NCBI RefSeq assembly: GCF_019511525.1
Contig: NZ_JAEUAT010000012.1
Coordinates: 62,001-126,000 of the forward strand
Direction of reading: 5' to 3'
Source of the DNA: Rhizobium cauense
GTDB taxonomy: Bacteria > Pseudomonadota > Alphaproteobacteria > Rhizobiales > Rhizobiaceae
DNA length: 64,000 nucleotides
Shown here: one piece after another, positions 25,386 to 33,492 of the stretch
Layout of the letters: each line of letters starts with the position of its first letter
How positions within the stretch are numbered: the first letter of the stretch is position 1
Program-made: the position numbers and the translations under genes
Notes under the pieces: model-generated
Databases searched by the model: none
Told to the model about the DNA's origin: nothing
What the model saw: the letters and a program-made list of their open reading frames with translations, nothing else

Positions 25386-27071
25386 GTGAACTTTTTTCCA
25401 CTTACCGCAGGCGCGGACGCCAAGGCCATTCTGGACGCTGTCCATCGCTCACAGGCCGTCATCGAATTCGACCTCACAGGCAGGATCCTTGCTGCCAACG
25501 AGAATTTCTGCAAGGCGATGGGATACTCGCTCTCGGAGATCGTCGGGCAGCATCACCGCATGTTCGTCGATCCGGCGGAGGCTGGGAGCGCTGACTACCG
25601 TATGTTCTGGGAACGCCTCGCACGCGGCGAGTTTGATCGACAGCAGTACAGGCGCATCGGCAAGAATGGCCGCGAAGTGTGGATCGAGGCCTCCTATAAT
25701 CCCATCTTGCGGGGATCGACGCCCTACAAGGTCGTGAAGTTTGCGACCGATATCACGGCGATGAAGCTGAAAAGCGCTGAAGATGCCGGCAAGCTCGACG
25801 CCCTGTCGCGGGCGCAGGCGACAATCGAGTTCACGCCCGACGGCAAGATCCTTACCGCAAACCAGAATTTTCTCGCCACTCTCGGCTACACGATCGAAGA
25901 GGTGCGCGGCAGACACCACTCGATGTTCTGCGATCCGGATTACGTGGCATCGCCTGCCTATCGCCAGTTTTGGCAGAGCCTCGCCGATGGTCACTTTGCC
26001 ACCGACGAGTTCATGCGCATCGGCAAGGGTGGGCGCAAGGTCTTCATCCAGGCCTCCTACAATCCGATCCTCGACATGAACGGCAAGGTCTTCAAGGTGG
26101 TGAAATTCGCCAGCGACGTGACTGAGCGCGTGCGCGCCGTCAATGAGCTTGGAAACGGTCTGCAGGCGATGGCGGATGGCAATCTGGAGCGTACGATCGA
26201 CCGGCCGTTCATCACCGCGCTCGACAAGCTGCGCACGGACTATAACGCCTCCGTTGGACGCCTGCGCGCCGCGATGCGCGCAATTGCGCAGAATGCGACG
26301 ATGATTGCTTCGGGCTCGCGAGAGATGCGCATTGCCTCCGACGATCTGGCGCGGCGAACGGAAACGCAGGCTGCCTCGGTCGAGGAAACGGCCTCGGCTG
26401 TCACGGAAATATCCACGACGGTCTCCGATTCTGCTCGCCGGGCTGCCGATGCCGGGCGTCTGGTCGAGGACACCACGCGCAGCGCCCAGGAGTCGGCGAA
26501 TGTCGTGCGCGAGACTGTCGATGCCATGACGAGGATTGAAGGATCGTCCGCGAAGATATCGGGAATCGTCGGTGTCATCGACGAGATCGCGTTCCAAACC
26601 AACCTTTTGGCGTTGAACGCGGGCGTCGAAGCAGCGCGCGCCGGCGAGGCCGGTCGAGGATTTGCCGTCGTGGCACATGAGGTGCGCGAACTGGCGCAGC
26701 GTTCGGCCAGTGCGGCGAAGGAAATCAAGGCGTTGATCGCGGATTCAGAGCGGTTTGTCCGCGATGGCGTGGTGCTGGTCGGCAAGACCGGTTCGGCGCT
26801 CGAGGCAATCGCCACCCAGGTCCTGCAGGTGCGCGAAAACGTCGTTGCGATCGTGGAGGCAACACGCGAGCAATCCTCCAGCCTCGACCAGATCAATAGC
26901 AGCGTTCTCTCGATGGATCAGGACACGCAGCGCAACGCCGCGATGGTCGAGCAAACCGCCTCCGCAAGTCGCAAGCTGGCCGCCGAGGCGCAGTCGCTTT
27001 TCGAACTGATCGGCCAGTTCAAGGTGGACGAGGCAGCACCGGGGCGGGTTTTACTAGCGAACGTCGCCTGA
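25386..27071 (+). CDS. Soluble methyl-accepting chemotaxis protein with two PAS domains
   Basis: The 561-residue protein has no signal or transmembrane segment. Two tandem PAS domains (about 15-130 and 137-255) are near repeats of each other: both contain IEF, ILxANxNF, MGY/LGY, an RIGK-G motif and ASYNPIL. A short HAMP-like linker follows (GLQAMADGNLERTI), then the signalling domain with the hairpin tip IDEIAFQTNLLALNAGVEAARAG. There is no CheR-tethering pentapeptide. PAS sensors of this type usually detect redox state or cytosolic ligands, as in Aer-like receptors. GTG 25386 follows AGGGAA by 5 bases. The preceding 230-base AT-rich gap shows no gene. No other chemotaxis gene is nearby. Confidence 0.92.
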   Translation: MNFFPLTAGADAKAILDAVHRSQAVIEFDLTGRILAANENFCKAMGYSLSEIVGQHHRMFVDPAEAGSADYRMFWERLARGEFDRQQYRRIGKNGREVWIEASYNPILRGSTPYKVVKFATDITAMKLKSAEDAGKLDALSRAQATIEFTPDGKILTANQNFLATLGYTIEEVRGRHHSMFCDPDYVASPAYRQFWQSLADGHFATDEFMRIGKGGRKVFIQASYNPILDMNGKVFKVVKFASDVTERVRAVNELGNGLQAMADGNLERTIDRPFITALDKLRTDYNASVGRLRAAMRAIAQNATMIASGSREMRIASDDLARRTETQAASVEETASAVTEISTTVSDSARRAADAGRLVEDTTRSAQESANVVRETVDAMTRIEGSSAKISGIVGVIDEIAFQTNLLALNAGVEAARAGEAGRGFAVVAHEVRELAQRSASAAKEIKALIADSERFVRDGVVLVGKTGSALEAIATQVLQVRENVVAIVEATREQSSSLDQINSSVLSMDQDTQRNAAMVEQTASASRKLAAEAQSLFELIGQFKVDEAAPGRVLLANVA

Positions 27072-27080
27072 GGCCTGGCC

Positions 27081-28055
27081 CTACGTGCCAAACCCCTCGA
27101 TTTCCTCGACGGCTTCCGCGTCGCTGCCGGGGATGAAGGCGTGGAACGCGGCAAGCGCCGCCTTTCGATAGACGTCGCGTTCCTGAAGCACCTCATGCCG
27201 GGCGCCGTTGATCGGTACGAACTGGGCAGCCCGGAAGTAGCGCGACATGCGTTCCTGCGCGATATACGGCACGATATCGTCGCGTGTGGGCGCTATCACG
27301 ACTGTCGGTATGGTGATCGAGAAGAGATGGATCGGTGACGTGACGCGGTCGATCGTCGTGAAGGATTCGTGCAGCCAGCGGGCGCTCGGCGGTCCGAGCA
27401 CCAGTTCCGGATGGGCGGTGGCGACAGCGACATTTCGCGAGAACCGTTTCTCGTCCGACGTCAGCGGATTGTCGCGGAACTGCGGTTCTTCGAACCTGCG
27501 CTTCAGCGGAAACGAGCCAAGGCCGAGCGAGCAGGCTGTGGCTGCGAGTGTGCGGATCGTGCCTTCAGATGCCGACTGACCCGAGAGGCCAATGAACGGC
27601 GCAGTCAGGACCATGCGCTCGACGCGTGTCGAGAGGTAGGGCGCGGCGGAGAGCGCGATCAGCGCGCCCGTCGAGTGCGCCAGGATGAAGAAGGGCAGGC
27701 GCGTATCCGGCAGCACGATTTTCTCGAGGAAGGTGTCGAGGTCGTGTTCGTAGTCCACGAAGCGGCGCACATGGCCGTACTGGGGCTTTTTCAGAAGCCG
27801 TGTGGAGCCGCCCTGGCCACGCAGATCGAAGGTCGCGACCCATAGGCCCCTGGCGGTAAGATCGCGGATCGTTTCAAAGTACTTCTCGATATATTCGTTG
27901 CGGCCCTGGAGAAGGACGACGGTGCCCTTTGCCACCGGCGCGGATGAGCGGAAAACTGCATAGCGCAGGCGATGGCCGTCGTGGGTCTCGAAGAAACCCT
28001 CGGTACGGTTTTCCGGGATCGGGTTGTCGGGTGTGGAGAAGAGGACCTGTTCCAT
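27081..28055 (-). CDS. Alpha/beta hydrolase, lysophospholipase-like
   Basis: The 324-residue protein shows the serine hydrolase fold of the PldB/monoacylglycerol-lipase group: oxyanion region VVLLQGRNEYIEKY, strand FDLRGQGGS, nucleophile Ser in LAHSTGALIAL, acid in APTRDDIVPY and catalytic His in GARHEVLQE. It has no signal peptide, so it acts in the cytosol or at the inner membrane face. In rhizobia related hydrolases remove fatty acids from lysophospholipids during membrane turnover. The exact substrate is uncertain. It converges on the chemoreceptor gene, with 9 bases between stops. Confidence 0.87.
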   Translation of the reverse strand: MEQVLFSTPDNPIPENRTEGFFETHDGHRLRYAVFRSSAPVAKGTVVLLQGRNEYIEKYFETIRDLTARGLWVATFDLRGQGGSTRLLKKPQYGHVRRFVDYEHDLDTFLEKIVLPDTRLPFFILAHSTGALIALSAAPYLSTRVERMVLTAPFIGLSGQSASEGTIRTLAATACSLGLGSFPLKRRFEEPQFRDNPLTSDEKRFSRNVAVATAHPELVLGPPSARWLHESFTTIDRVTSPIHLFSITIPTVVIAPTRDDIVPYIAQERMSRYFRAAQFVPINGARHEVLQERDVYRKAALAAFHAFIPGSDAEAVEEIEGFGT

Positions 28056-28113
28056 GGCCAGTCGATCATGTCCTTCGCGGATTCGTCTGTCGAGTAAAGC
28101 GGATAGGCGATCA

Positions 28114-28150
28114 CCCTGTCAAATCAAAGCAAAAAGCTTGGTTGACAGGG
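28114..28150. repeat. 37-bp interrupted palindrome upstream of the hydrolase gene
   Basis: CCCTGTCAA (28114-28122) and TTGACAGGG (28142-28150) are perfect inverted arms; AAGC and GCTT nest inside around AAAAA. It lies 59-95 bases upstream of the hydrolase start. No T run follows on either strand, so an operator is more likely than a terminator. Confidence 0.5.
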
Positions 28151-28187
28151 GGCTGGGAGTGGATTTCGCTATTGCCGGTCGCGCGGC

Positions 28188-28300
28188 AAAAAAAGACCGG
28201 CATGCGGACATTGAGGTTCCGCGATGCCGGCCGGAGATCGGGCTGAAGACGAAGGGACGATACACTCCAGCCATCGGGCCAGTGTCACCCGATGGCACCA
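28188..28300 (-). ncRNA. Candidate unannotated small RNA
   Basis: With no protein gene upstream on this strand, the minus strand contains a classic intrinsic terminator: CCGGCAT-GCGGA paired with TCCGC-ATGCCGG (one bulge), followed by TCTTTTTTT. About 40 bases before it lies a perfect 9-bp hairpin, GCCATCGGG-9-CCCGATGGC (28270-28296). The unpaired middle contains TCGTCCCTTCGTCTTC. A 66-residue frame overlapping it (28119-28319) looks non-coding. The 5' end is a guess, and no convincing -35/-10 was found. Confidence 0.45.
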
Positions 28301-28387
28301 TTCGTATTCCTCTCGTCATGAACGGCTTCCGAACTGCATGTTCATATGCGGTTCACGCAAGGTAAGTTCGCGTCCCGGACACAGGGC

Positions 28388-28416
28388 CTTGAACTCCACA
28401 AAAGGCATCCCCATCT
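28388..28416 (+). promoter_or_regulatory. RpoH (sigma-32) heat-shock promoter for hsp20
   Basis: CTTGAA (28388-28393), 15 bases, then CCCCATCT (28409-28416) matches the heat-shock sigma consensus used in rhizobia. The start would fall near 28422, giving a leader of about 100 bases before the Hsp20 ATG. Confidence 0.75.
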
Positions 28417-28419
28417 CAT

Positions 28420-28520
28420 TTCTGCAGGCGCCAAACGGGCCTGCCGAACCGTCCCGGAGCTGCCGAACAAGGGGTTTCAGGGGCAATTATCGCAACACGT
28501 CGCTTCCTCAGGAGGACATC
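28420..28520 (+). promoter_or_regulatory. Probable ROSE RNA thermometer in the hsp20 leader
   Basis: The last hairpin of the roughly 100-base leader, GCTTCCTCAGGAGGAC (28502-28517), pairs TTCCT with the AGGAGGA Shine-Dalgarno sequence, the arrangement of ROSE elements that hold rhizobial small heat-shock mRNAs closed at low temperature. Further dyads upstream (for example the CAGGC-GCCTG pair around 28425-28445) fit the multi-hairpin layout. The family is recognised by arrangement, not by a covariance search. Confidence 0.65.
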
Positions 28521-28988
28521 ATGCGTCACGTAGACTTCTCTCCCCTTTATCGTTCCACCGTCGGTTTCGACCGTCTCTTCACCATGCTCGACAGTCTCGG
28601 TCAGCCTGACCAGGGCCAGACCTATCCGCCCTACAACATCGAGCGCACGGGCGAAAACACCTACCGTATCACCATGGCCGTTGCTGGTTTCGATGAGACC
28701 GAAATCTCCATCGAGTCGCAGGCCCACGCTCTGACCATCAAGGGTGAGAAGAGCGAAGAAAAGGCTGAAGGTAGCGAGTTCCTTTATCGCGGCATCGCCA
28801 AGCGCGCCTTCGAGCGCCGCTTCCAGCTTGCCGACCACGTAGAGGTCACCGCCGCTTCGCTGAAGAACGGTCTGCTCCACATCGACCTGCTTCGCAGCAT
28901 TCCGGAAGCCATGAAGCCGCGCAAGATCGCGATCGCGGCTGAGCCGGTGAGCGCGCCGAAGGCCATCGAGGCGCAGGTCGCCAACTAA
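28521..28988 (+). CDS. Small heat-shock protein, Hsp20/IbpA family
   Basis: The 155-residue chaperone starts MRHVDFSPLYRSTVGFDRLF, the N terminus typical of IbpA-like class A rhizobial Hsp20s. An alpha-crystallin domain follows (about 37-130) with NTYRITMAVAGF and the conserved LKNGLLHIDL near its end; the IPEAMKPRKIAI tail carries the I-x-I type assembly motif. It holds unfolded proteins for refolding by DnaK/ClpB. The ATG at 28521 follows AGGAGGA by five bases, and that SD is itself sequestered in the leader hairpin. Sigma-32 promoter, thermometer, gene and terminator make a complete monocistronic heat-shock unit. Confidence 0.95.
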   Translation: MRHVDFSPLYRSTVGFDRLFTMLDSLGQPDQGQTYPPYNIERTGENTYRITMAVAGFDETEISIESQAHALTIKGEKSEEKAEGSEFLYRGIAKRAFERRFQLADHVEVTAASLKNGLLHIDLLRSIPEAMKPRKIAIAAEPVSAPKAIEAQVAN

Positions 28989-29013
28989 TCGGTCCTCCCA
29001 GGCCAAACATGCA

Positions 29014-29043
29014 GGCGGCGCTCATCCGAGCGCCGCCTTTTTT
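29014..29043 (+). terminator. Intrinsic terminator after hsp20
   Basis: GGCGGCGCT and AGCGCCGCC form a perfect 9-bp stem with a six-base loop, followed by six T. It is 25 bases past the stop and 9 bases from the convergent transporter gene. Confidence 0.92.
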
Positions 29044-29051
29044 GTTCGGTT

Positions 29052-30056
29052 TCAGGCTGGACTTGCCGCTTCTTCGGCTTCCTCTTCCGTGATCCGGTGC
29101 GCGGCATTCGTCGCATATTTCTGTGCGATGACGGCGCAGACCATCAGTTGGATCTGGTGGAACAGCATCAGCGGCAGGACGATCGCGCCGACGGATTGCC
29201 CGGCGAAGATGACGCTTGCCATTGGCGCGCCGCTGGCCAGGCTTTTCTTGGAAGCGCAGAATGTAATGGTAATCTCGTCGGCCTTGTTGAAGCCCAGCAG
29301 GCGGCTGCCGTACATCGTGAAGCACAGGACGAGACCAAGCAAAACCATGTCGGCGACGATGACCGCCGCAATGTCGCCGATCGAGAAGGTGTGCCACAAC
29401 CCCTCGACGACGGCCTTGCTGAAGGCGAGGTAGACGACCATCAGGATGGAGCCGCGGTCTACAGGCATCAGCAGGGTCTTCTTGGAGCGAATCCAGTTGC
29501 CGATCCATGGCTGCAATGCCTGACCGACAATGAAGGGCAGCAGCAGTTGCAGGAGGATCTGTCCGAGCACGTCCCATGAAAAGCCGCCATGACCGCCGAC
29601 GGAGAAGAGCAGCCCGACCAGCAGCGGCGTCAGGAACATGCCGAAGATGTTGGACGCCGATGCCGAGCAGATGGCGGCTGGTACATTGCCGCGGGCTATC
29701 GACGTGAAGGCGATCGAAGATTGCACCGTCGAAGGCAGAACGCACAGATAGAGTATGCCGAGATACAGAGGCTTCGGCAGGATCCAATCCGGCACGAAGC
29801 CGAGACCCAGGCCGAGGATGGGAAACAGGCCGAACGTGGTCAGCAGGATCACGAGATGCAGCCGCCAGTGCAGCAGGCCGGCAATGACGACATCACGCGA
29901 CAGGCGGGCGCCATGGAGGAAGAAGAGCAGCGCCACCGCCAGGTTCGTCGCTATTCCAAAATAGCCGGCAAATGTGCCTTGGGCCGGCAGCAGCGAGGCC
30001 AGGATGACGGTGCAGACCAAAAGGATCGTGAATGTATCGGGCAAAAAGCGGCGCAT
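29052..30056 (-). CDS. Bile acid:sodium symporter-like transporter (YfeH/SBF-like)
   Basis: The 334-residue protein has about ten hydrophobic helices and the crossover motifs of the BASS/SBF-like family: CVLPSTVQSSIAFTSIARGN (helix 4 region) and CASKKSLASGAPMA plus GQSVGAIVLPLMLFHQIQL in the second half. The family is close to E. coli YfeH and transports organic anions with sodium; its natural substrate is unknown. The charged tail (TEEEAEEA) is cytosolic. It starts at ATG 30056 with GAGAAA upstream, and diverges from a LysR regulator 92 bases away that is its likely controller. Confidence 0.88.
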   Translation of the reverse strand: MRRFLPDTFTILLVCTVILASLLPAQGTFAGYFGIATNLAVALLFFLHGARLSRDVVIAGLLHWRLHLVILLTTFGLFPILGLGLGFVPDWILPKPLYLGILYLCVLPSTVQSSIAFTSIARGNVPAAICSASASNIFGMFLTPLLVGLLFSVGGHGGFSWDVLGQILLQLLLPFIVGQALQPWIGNWIRSKKTLLMPVDRGSILMVVYLAFSKAVVEGLWHTFSIGDIAAVIVADMVLLGLVLCFTMYGSRLLGFNKADEITITFCASKKSLASGAPMASVIFAGQSVGAIVLPLMLFHQIQLMVCAVIAQKYATNAAHRITEEEAEEAASPA

Positions 30057-30119
30057 GGCGTTTCTCGTCGGATCAGTAGATCATTTGTGTTTCTTCCATT
30101 ACGATACAGGATGCAAGGA

Positions 30120-30130
30120 ATAACAGTTAT
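30120..30130. promoter_or_regulatory. Palindrome in the transporter/LysR intergenic region
   Basis: ATAAC-A-GTTAT lies 19-29 bases upstream of the LysR start, in the only spacer between the divergent genes. It contains T-N-A dyad character used by LysR regulators and could be an autoregulatory site. Confidence 0.35.
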
Positions 30131-30148
30131 CACACTTCCGGATAGGTT

Positions 30149-31006
30149 ATGCTTGATCTTACGCAATTGCGCAGTTTCGTGGCGGTGGAACAGATGGGCA
30201 GCTTCACGCTTGCCGCCGAGAGGCTGGGGCTTGGCCAGTCGACCGTCAGTCAGCACATCCAGCGGCTGGAAAGCGCTGTCGGGCGGCGGTTGCTGGCCCG
30301 TGACACCCACAAGGTGGTGCTGACGACCGATGGGGAAGCGCTTCTCAGTCACGCACGAGCAATGCTGGCGATCGAAGCACAGGTGCAGTCACAATTCAAA
30401 GGCCAGAACCTGCGCGGCAACCTGCGGCTCGGCGTTTCGGAGGATTTCGTGACCAGCCAGCTGCCGGCGGTGCTTGAGGATTTCGTTCGCTCGCACCCTT
30501 CCGTCGATCTTGAATTGACCGTGGCGCTATCAGGAACGCTGTACGAAATGCAGGACAACGGCGAGATCGACCTTGTGCTGGCGAAGCGCCGGCTGGGCGA
30601 TGCGCGCGGGCGGCTGGTCTATCGCGAACCGCTGGTCTGGCTGGCGCGCGACCCGGACCATGTGCTGAACGGCGGCCCCCTGCCGCTGATCGCCTTTCCG
30701 CCGCCGAGCGTCACGCGCAGCATTGCGCTTGAAGCGCTGGGTAGGAGCCGGGTCGCCTGGCGGATCGTTTGCACCTGCGGCAGCCTCAGCGGACTGACGG
30801 CGGCGGCGCGGGCGGGGATGGGCGTGCTGGTGCAGCCACGCAGCATGGCACCATCCGGTTTGAAGGAGATCGGGCGCGATAGGCTTCCCATCCTCGAGGA
30901 CGTGGAATTCGTGCTTGTGCCACGCAAGGGCGCAGATCAGGCTCTGATGTCGGCGCTGTCGGAGGACATCCTCGGCAAGGTGCGCCGTCTTGGCTCCGGC
31001 GGATGA
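30149..31006 (+). CDS. LysR-family transcriptional regulator
   Basis: The 285-residue protein has the LysR winged helix-turn-helix at 1-65 (FTLAAERLGLGQSTVSQHIQRLE) and a periplasmic-binding-protein-like effector domain (about 90-280). Its divergent placement next to the SBF-like transporter gene suggests that it controls transporter expression in response to the transported anion; this is the usual LysR arrangement and remains inference. Start ATG 30149. It converges with a GNAT gene, with 4 bases between stops. Confidence 0.92.
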   Translation: MLDLTQLRSFVAVEQMGSFTLAAERLGLGQSTVSQHIQRLESAVGRRLLARDTHKVVLTTDGEALLSHARAMLAIEAQVQSQFKGQNLRGNLRLGVSEDFVTSQLPAVLEDFVRSHPSVDLELTVALSGTLYEMQDNGEIDLVLAKRRLGDARGRLVYREPLVWLARDPDHVLNGGPLPLIAFPPPSVTRSIALEALGRSRVAWRIVCTCGSLSGLTAAARAGMGVLVQPRSMAPSGLKEIGRDRLPILEDVEFVLVPRKGADQALMSALSEDILGKVRRLGSGG

Positions 31007-31010
31007 TGTG

Positions 31011-31508
31011 TTAAGTGGCGTTGAAGCCGTCGTGATAGCTGACTTTGCCGGGGGGCAACGGGCCATCAAACCTCAAGCGCATGAAATATTCGGCCGGCAC
31101 GCCCTCGAAGATCAGATTGGCGTCGTTCTCGAAGCCGAAGCGCTTGTAGTAGCCGGGATCGCCAAGAACAACGCAGCCCTTGGCGTCGATATCGGTGAGC
31201 CGCGACAGGCCTTCGCGAATGAGCTTTCCGCCGATGCCCTCTTTCTGATGACCTGGTTTGACAGAGACCGGTCCAAGTCCATACCAGCCCTTGTCTTCTC
31301 CATTGATCGTGACAGGCGAAAAGGCGACATGCCCGATGACGGCGCCATCCTTGATGGCAACGAGAGAGACGGTCAGTACATCGGCATCTCGAAGAGCGTC
31401 GACGATTTCTGCTTCGGTCTGACTACTATATTCCATCGACGCAAAGGCGGCTTTGGTGATCTGGCGGATTGCCGCGATGTCGCTCGGCTGTTCGGGGCGG
31501 ATTTCCAT
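31011..31508 (-). CDS. GNAT-family N-acetyltransferase (YhbS-like)
   Basis: The 165-residue enzyme shows the GNAT fold: N-terminal IRPEQPSDIAAIRQIT, the central strand IGHVAFSPV, the acetyl-CoA loop VKPGHQKEGIGGKLIREGL, then VVLGDPGYYKRFGFE, a segment characteristic of the YhbS/PF13527-like group. ATG 31508 with GAGAGAA upstream is preferred over the far upstream start. The acceptor is unknown. Confidence 0.87.
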   Translation of the reverse strand: MEIRPEQPSDIAAIRQITKAAFASMEYSSQTEAEIVDALRDADVLTVSLVAIKDGAVIGHVAFSPVTINGEDKGWYGLGPVSVKPGHQKEGIGGKLIREGLSRLTDIDAKGCVVLGDPGYYKRFGFENDANLIFEGVPAEYFMRLRFDGPLPPGKVSYHDGFNAT

Positions 31509-31764
31509 CGTCGTTTCTCTCGTCGTTTTCCGATCGCTGCAATAGCGTGGTCTCGGCGTGGCAACCAGTACATAGGTAGTAGGAACGTCCGTTTGCGCAA
31601 CATTGCTTCTCAATTGCGTAACTTTCGTTCACGGCTCCACAAAAGTTAATGGGCTGCTTACCATGTTAATGCGCCCTCAACCCTGTCGCTTAGGTATCTG
31701 GTCAGGTTCCGGGCCTAGTCTCCCGGCGCCTATGGTCGATCTTCGGGGCAAGGAGAACGGACCG

Positions 31765-31893
31765 ATGACGTATGGCGTACTCTTCGTATCCGGGCTGGTT
31801 GCCTGTGTGATGCTCATTGTCGTGGCAGGACACGACGCGAAAACGACGGATAGCGGCAAGCCGCAATCCGCCGTGACGGGACATCAGAACTGA
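31765..31893 (+). CDS. Possible 42-residue membrane peptide
   Basis: ATG 31765, preceded by AAGGAG (31750-31755), opens a 42-codon frame encoding one hydrophobic helix (VLFVSGLVACVMLIVVAG) and a polar tail. The layout fits a single-pass small membrane protein. I recognise no family. The gap to its left (31509-31764) holds nothing else that I can support. Confidence 0.45.
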   Translation: MTYGVLFVSGLVACVMLIVVAGHDAKTTDSGKPQSAVTGHQN

Positions 31894-31903
31894 GCCCGGT
31901 ATT

Positions 31904-32953
31904 TCAGCCGGCGAGGCAGCCAAGGAAACCGTCGACATCTGCCTCGCTGGTCGCAAAGCTGGTGACGAGCCGGATCAGCGTCTCGTCCTGGCCGACGAGT
32001 TCGGGCGTCGCCGGCGGGACCGGCCATTCATAGAACTTTGCGCCTTTTTCACCCGCAATCTTCGCAGCGCTCTTCGGGATGACGGCGAAGACCTCGTTGG
32101 CCGAGGTCGGCCACGCAAGCCTGGACGCGTTGCTTGTGGTGATGCCTGATCGCAGGCGATCGGACATGCCGTTCGCATGGCGGGCGAGATCGAGCCATAG
32201 ATCGTTCTCGAAATAGGCGTCGAACTGCGCCGCGATGAAGCGTGACTTCGAGAACAACTGGGCGGCGCGCTTGCGGATGAACGGCATCTCCGTCGCTCGC
32301 TCCGGGTTGAAGAAGACGATCGCTTCCGCGCACCAGCATCCATTTTTGGTGCCGCCGAAGGACAGCATGTCGATACCGCGCTTCCAGGTCATCTCGGCCG
32401 GGCTGACGCCGAGGGAGACAAGGGCGTTGGCAAAGCGAGCGCCGTCCATGTGGAGAGGCAGCTTGTCCTTCCGGGCGATAGCTGCGATCTCGCCGATCTC
32501 GGCCAGGCTGTAGACGGTGCCGGCTTCCGTCGCCTGGGTGATCGTCACTGCCGTCGCGCGTCCGTGCTGCACGGCACTCTGCGGGAAGGCCGCGATTTTC
32601 TCCTTGAGCTTTTCCGGATCGATCTTTCCTTCGAGGCCGGGCACACCGATGAGGCGGGCGCCGCTGAAGAAATCGGGCGCGCCGCACTCGTCGGCAATCA
32701 CATGCGCCTCGGAATGGCAGAAGGTGATGCCGCCCGGGCGCTGGACGCTTGCAAGCGACAGCGAGTTCGCGGCGGTGCCGGTGCCGACGAACAGGACGGT
32801 CACATCGCGCTCGAAGATTTCCGCGAAGCGCCGCTCGACGCGGCGGTCGAGATCGCTTGCGCCATAGGCTGCTGCAAACCCGTCGGATTCCCTGAGCAGA
32901 CGTTCGGCGATGGAACGATGGGCGCCTGCCCAGTTGTCGGATGCAAGATACAT
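31904..32953 (-). CDS. ltaE: Low-specificity L-threonine aldolase
   Basis: The 349-residue PLP enzyme cleaves L-threonine or L-allo-threonine to glycine and acetaldehyde. Key landmarks are VLFVGTGTAANSL (cofactor loop), the PLP-ring His/Glu region CHSEAHVIADECG, Asp170 in HMDGARFANA, and the Schiff-base Lys203 in SFGGTKNGC. Length is normal. The ATG at 32953 lacks a strong SD, but MYLASDNWAGA is a plausible conserved start. It is divergent from gltB, from which it is separated by about 540 bases. Confidence 0.9.
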   Translation of the reverse strand: MYLASDNWAGAHRSIAERLLRESDGFAAAYGASDLDRRVERRFAEIFERDVTVLFVGTGTAANSLSLASVQRPGGITFCHSEAHVIADECGAPDFFSGARLIGVPGLEGKIDPEKLKEKIAAFPQSAVQHGRATAVTITQATEAGTVYSLAEIGEIAAIARKDKLPLHMDGARFANALVSLGVSPAEMTWKRGIDMLSFGGTKNGCWCAEAIVFFNPERATEMPFIRKRAAQLFSKSRFIAAQFDAYFENDLWLDLARHANGMSDRLRSGITTSNASRLAWPTSANEVFAVIPKSAAKIAGEKGAKFYEWPVPPATPELVGQDETLIRLVTSFATSEADVDGFLGCLAG

Positions 32954-33208
32954 GAAAGGAGACCGGATGAGATGTGATGGGATGAGGTTCGGGCGGCGAC
33001 CTTACGCCATCACTCCGGCCGGTCAAAGAGGCGACGTGGAATCCATCACAAAAATTGACTTCGGCAATCAATAAACAAAATAGTGCGGAAACGCGTAATT
33101 TTATGTCTCATACTCCAGCTGTTTCAGCAATATTAGATCGCAAATGGCCGATTTTTTGAATCTGCACCCTTGCGAAGGTCAGATGTTTCTGGCATAGATC
33201 AAGTGAAT

Positions 33209-33489
33209 TAGGACAGTGTTGTTGTCCTATTTTGGCCGCGACGGCCGAAGAGGCGCCAAAAAACCTTACACTCGTGGGGTTTCACGCTATAGTTCTTCAA
33301 AAGCGGGCAAAAGCCCGCATGCGGAGGCGGATGGCAGGCGCGGTAGCGCAACGGTGCTTTCCCTGGAGAGCCTGCCGCCGGCGACCGGATCTTCGATAAT
33401 GCAACAGCGCTGTCACGCGCCGAACCTAGGATCAGGGACGGCGCACGACAGGAAGCCGCCCGCAGCCCCGCGGGCTCTGACAGGAGGGA
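33209..33489 (+). other. Structured GC-rich leader of gltB
   Basis: The 540-base gap between ltaE and gltB is AT-rich at its left end, then holds a hairpin TAGGACA-7-TGTCCTA followed by TTTT (33209-33233), a second GCGGGC-AAAA-GCCCGC (33303-33318), and a third GCCCGC-6-GCGGGC (33458-33475) immediately before the SD. The first hairpin resembles an attenuator terminator. The second and third arms are mutually complementary and could switch. No known riboswitch class is recognised. A frame at 33216-33521 that crosses the gltB start is not coding in my view. Confidence 0.4.
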
Positions 33490-33492
33490 ATG

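Noticed and set aside
28119..28319. 66-residue minus-strand frame across the candidate small RNA
   Set aside because: It runs straight through the terminator hairpin and has no SD or recognisable protein pattern.
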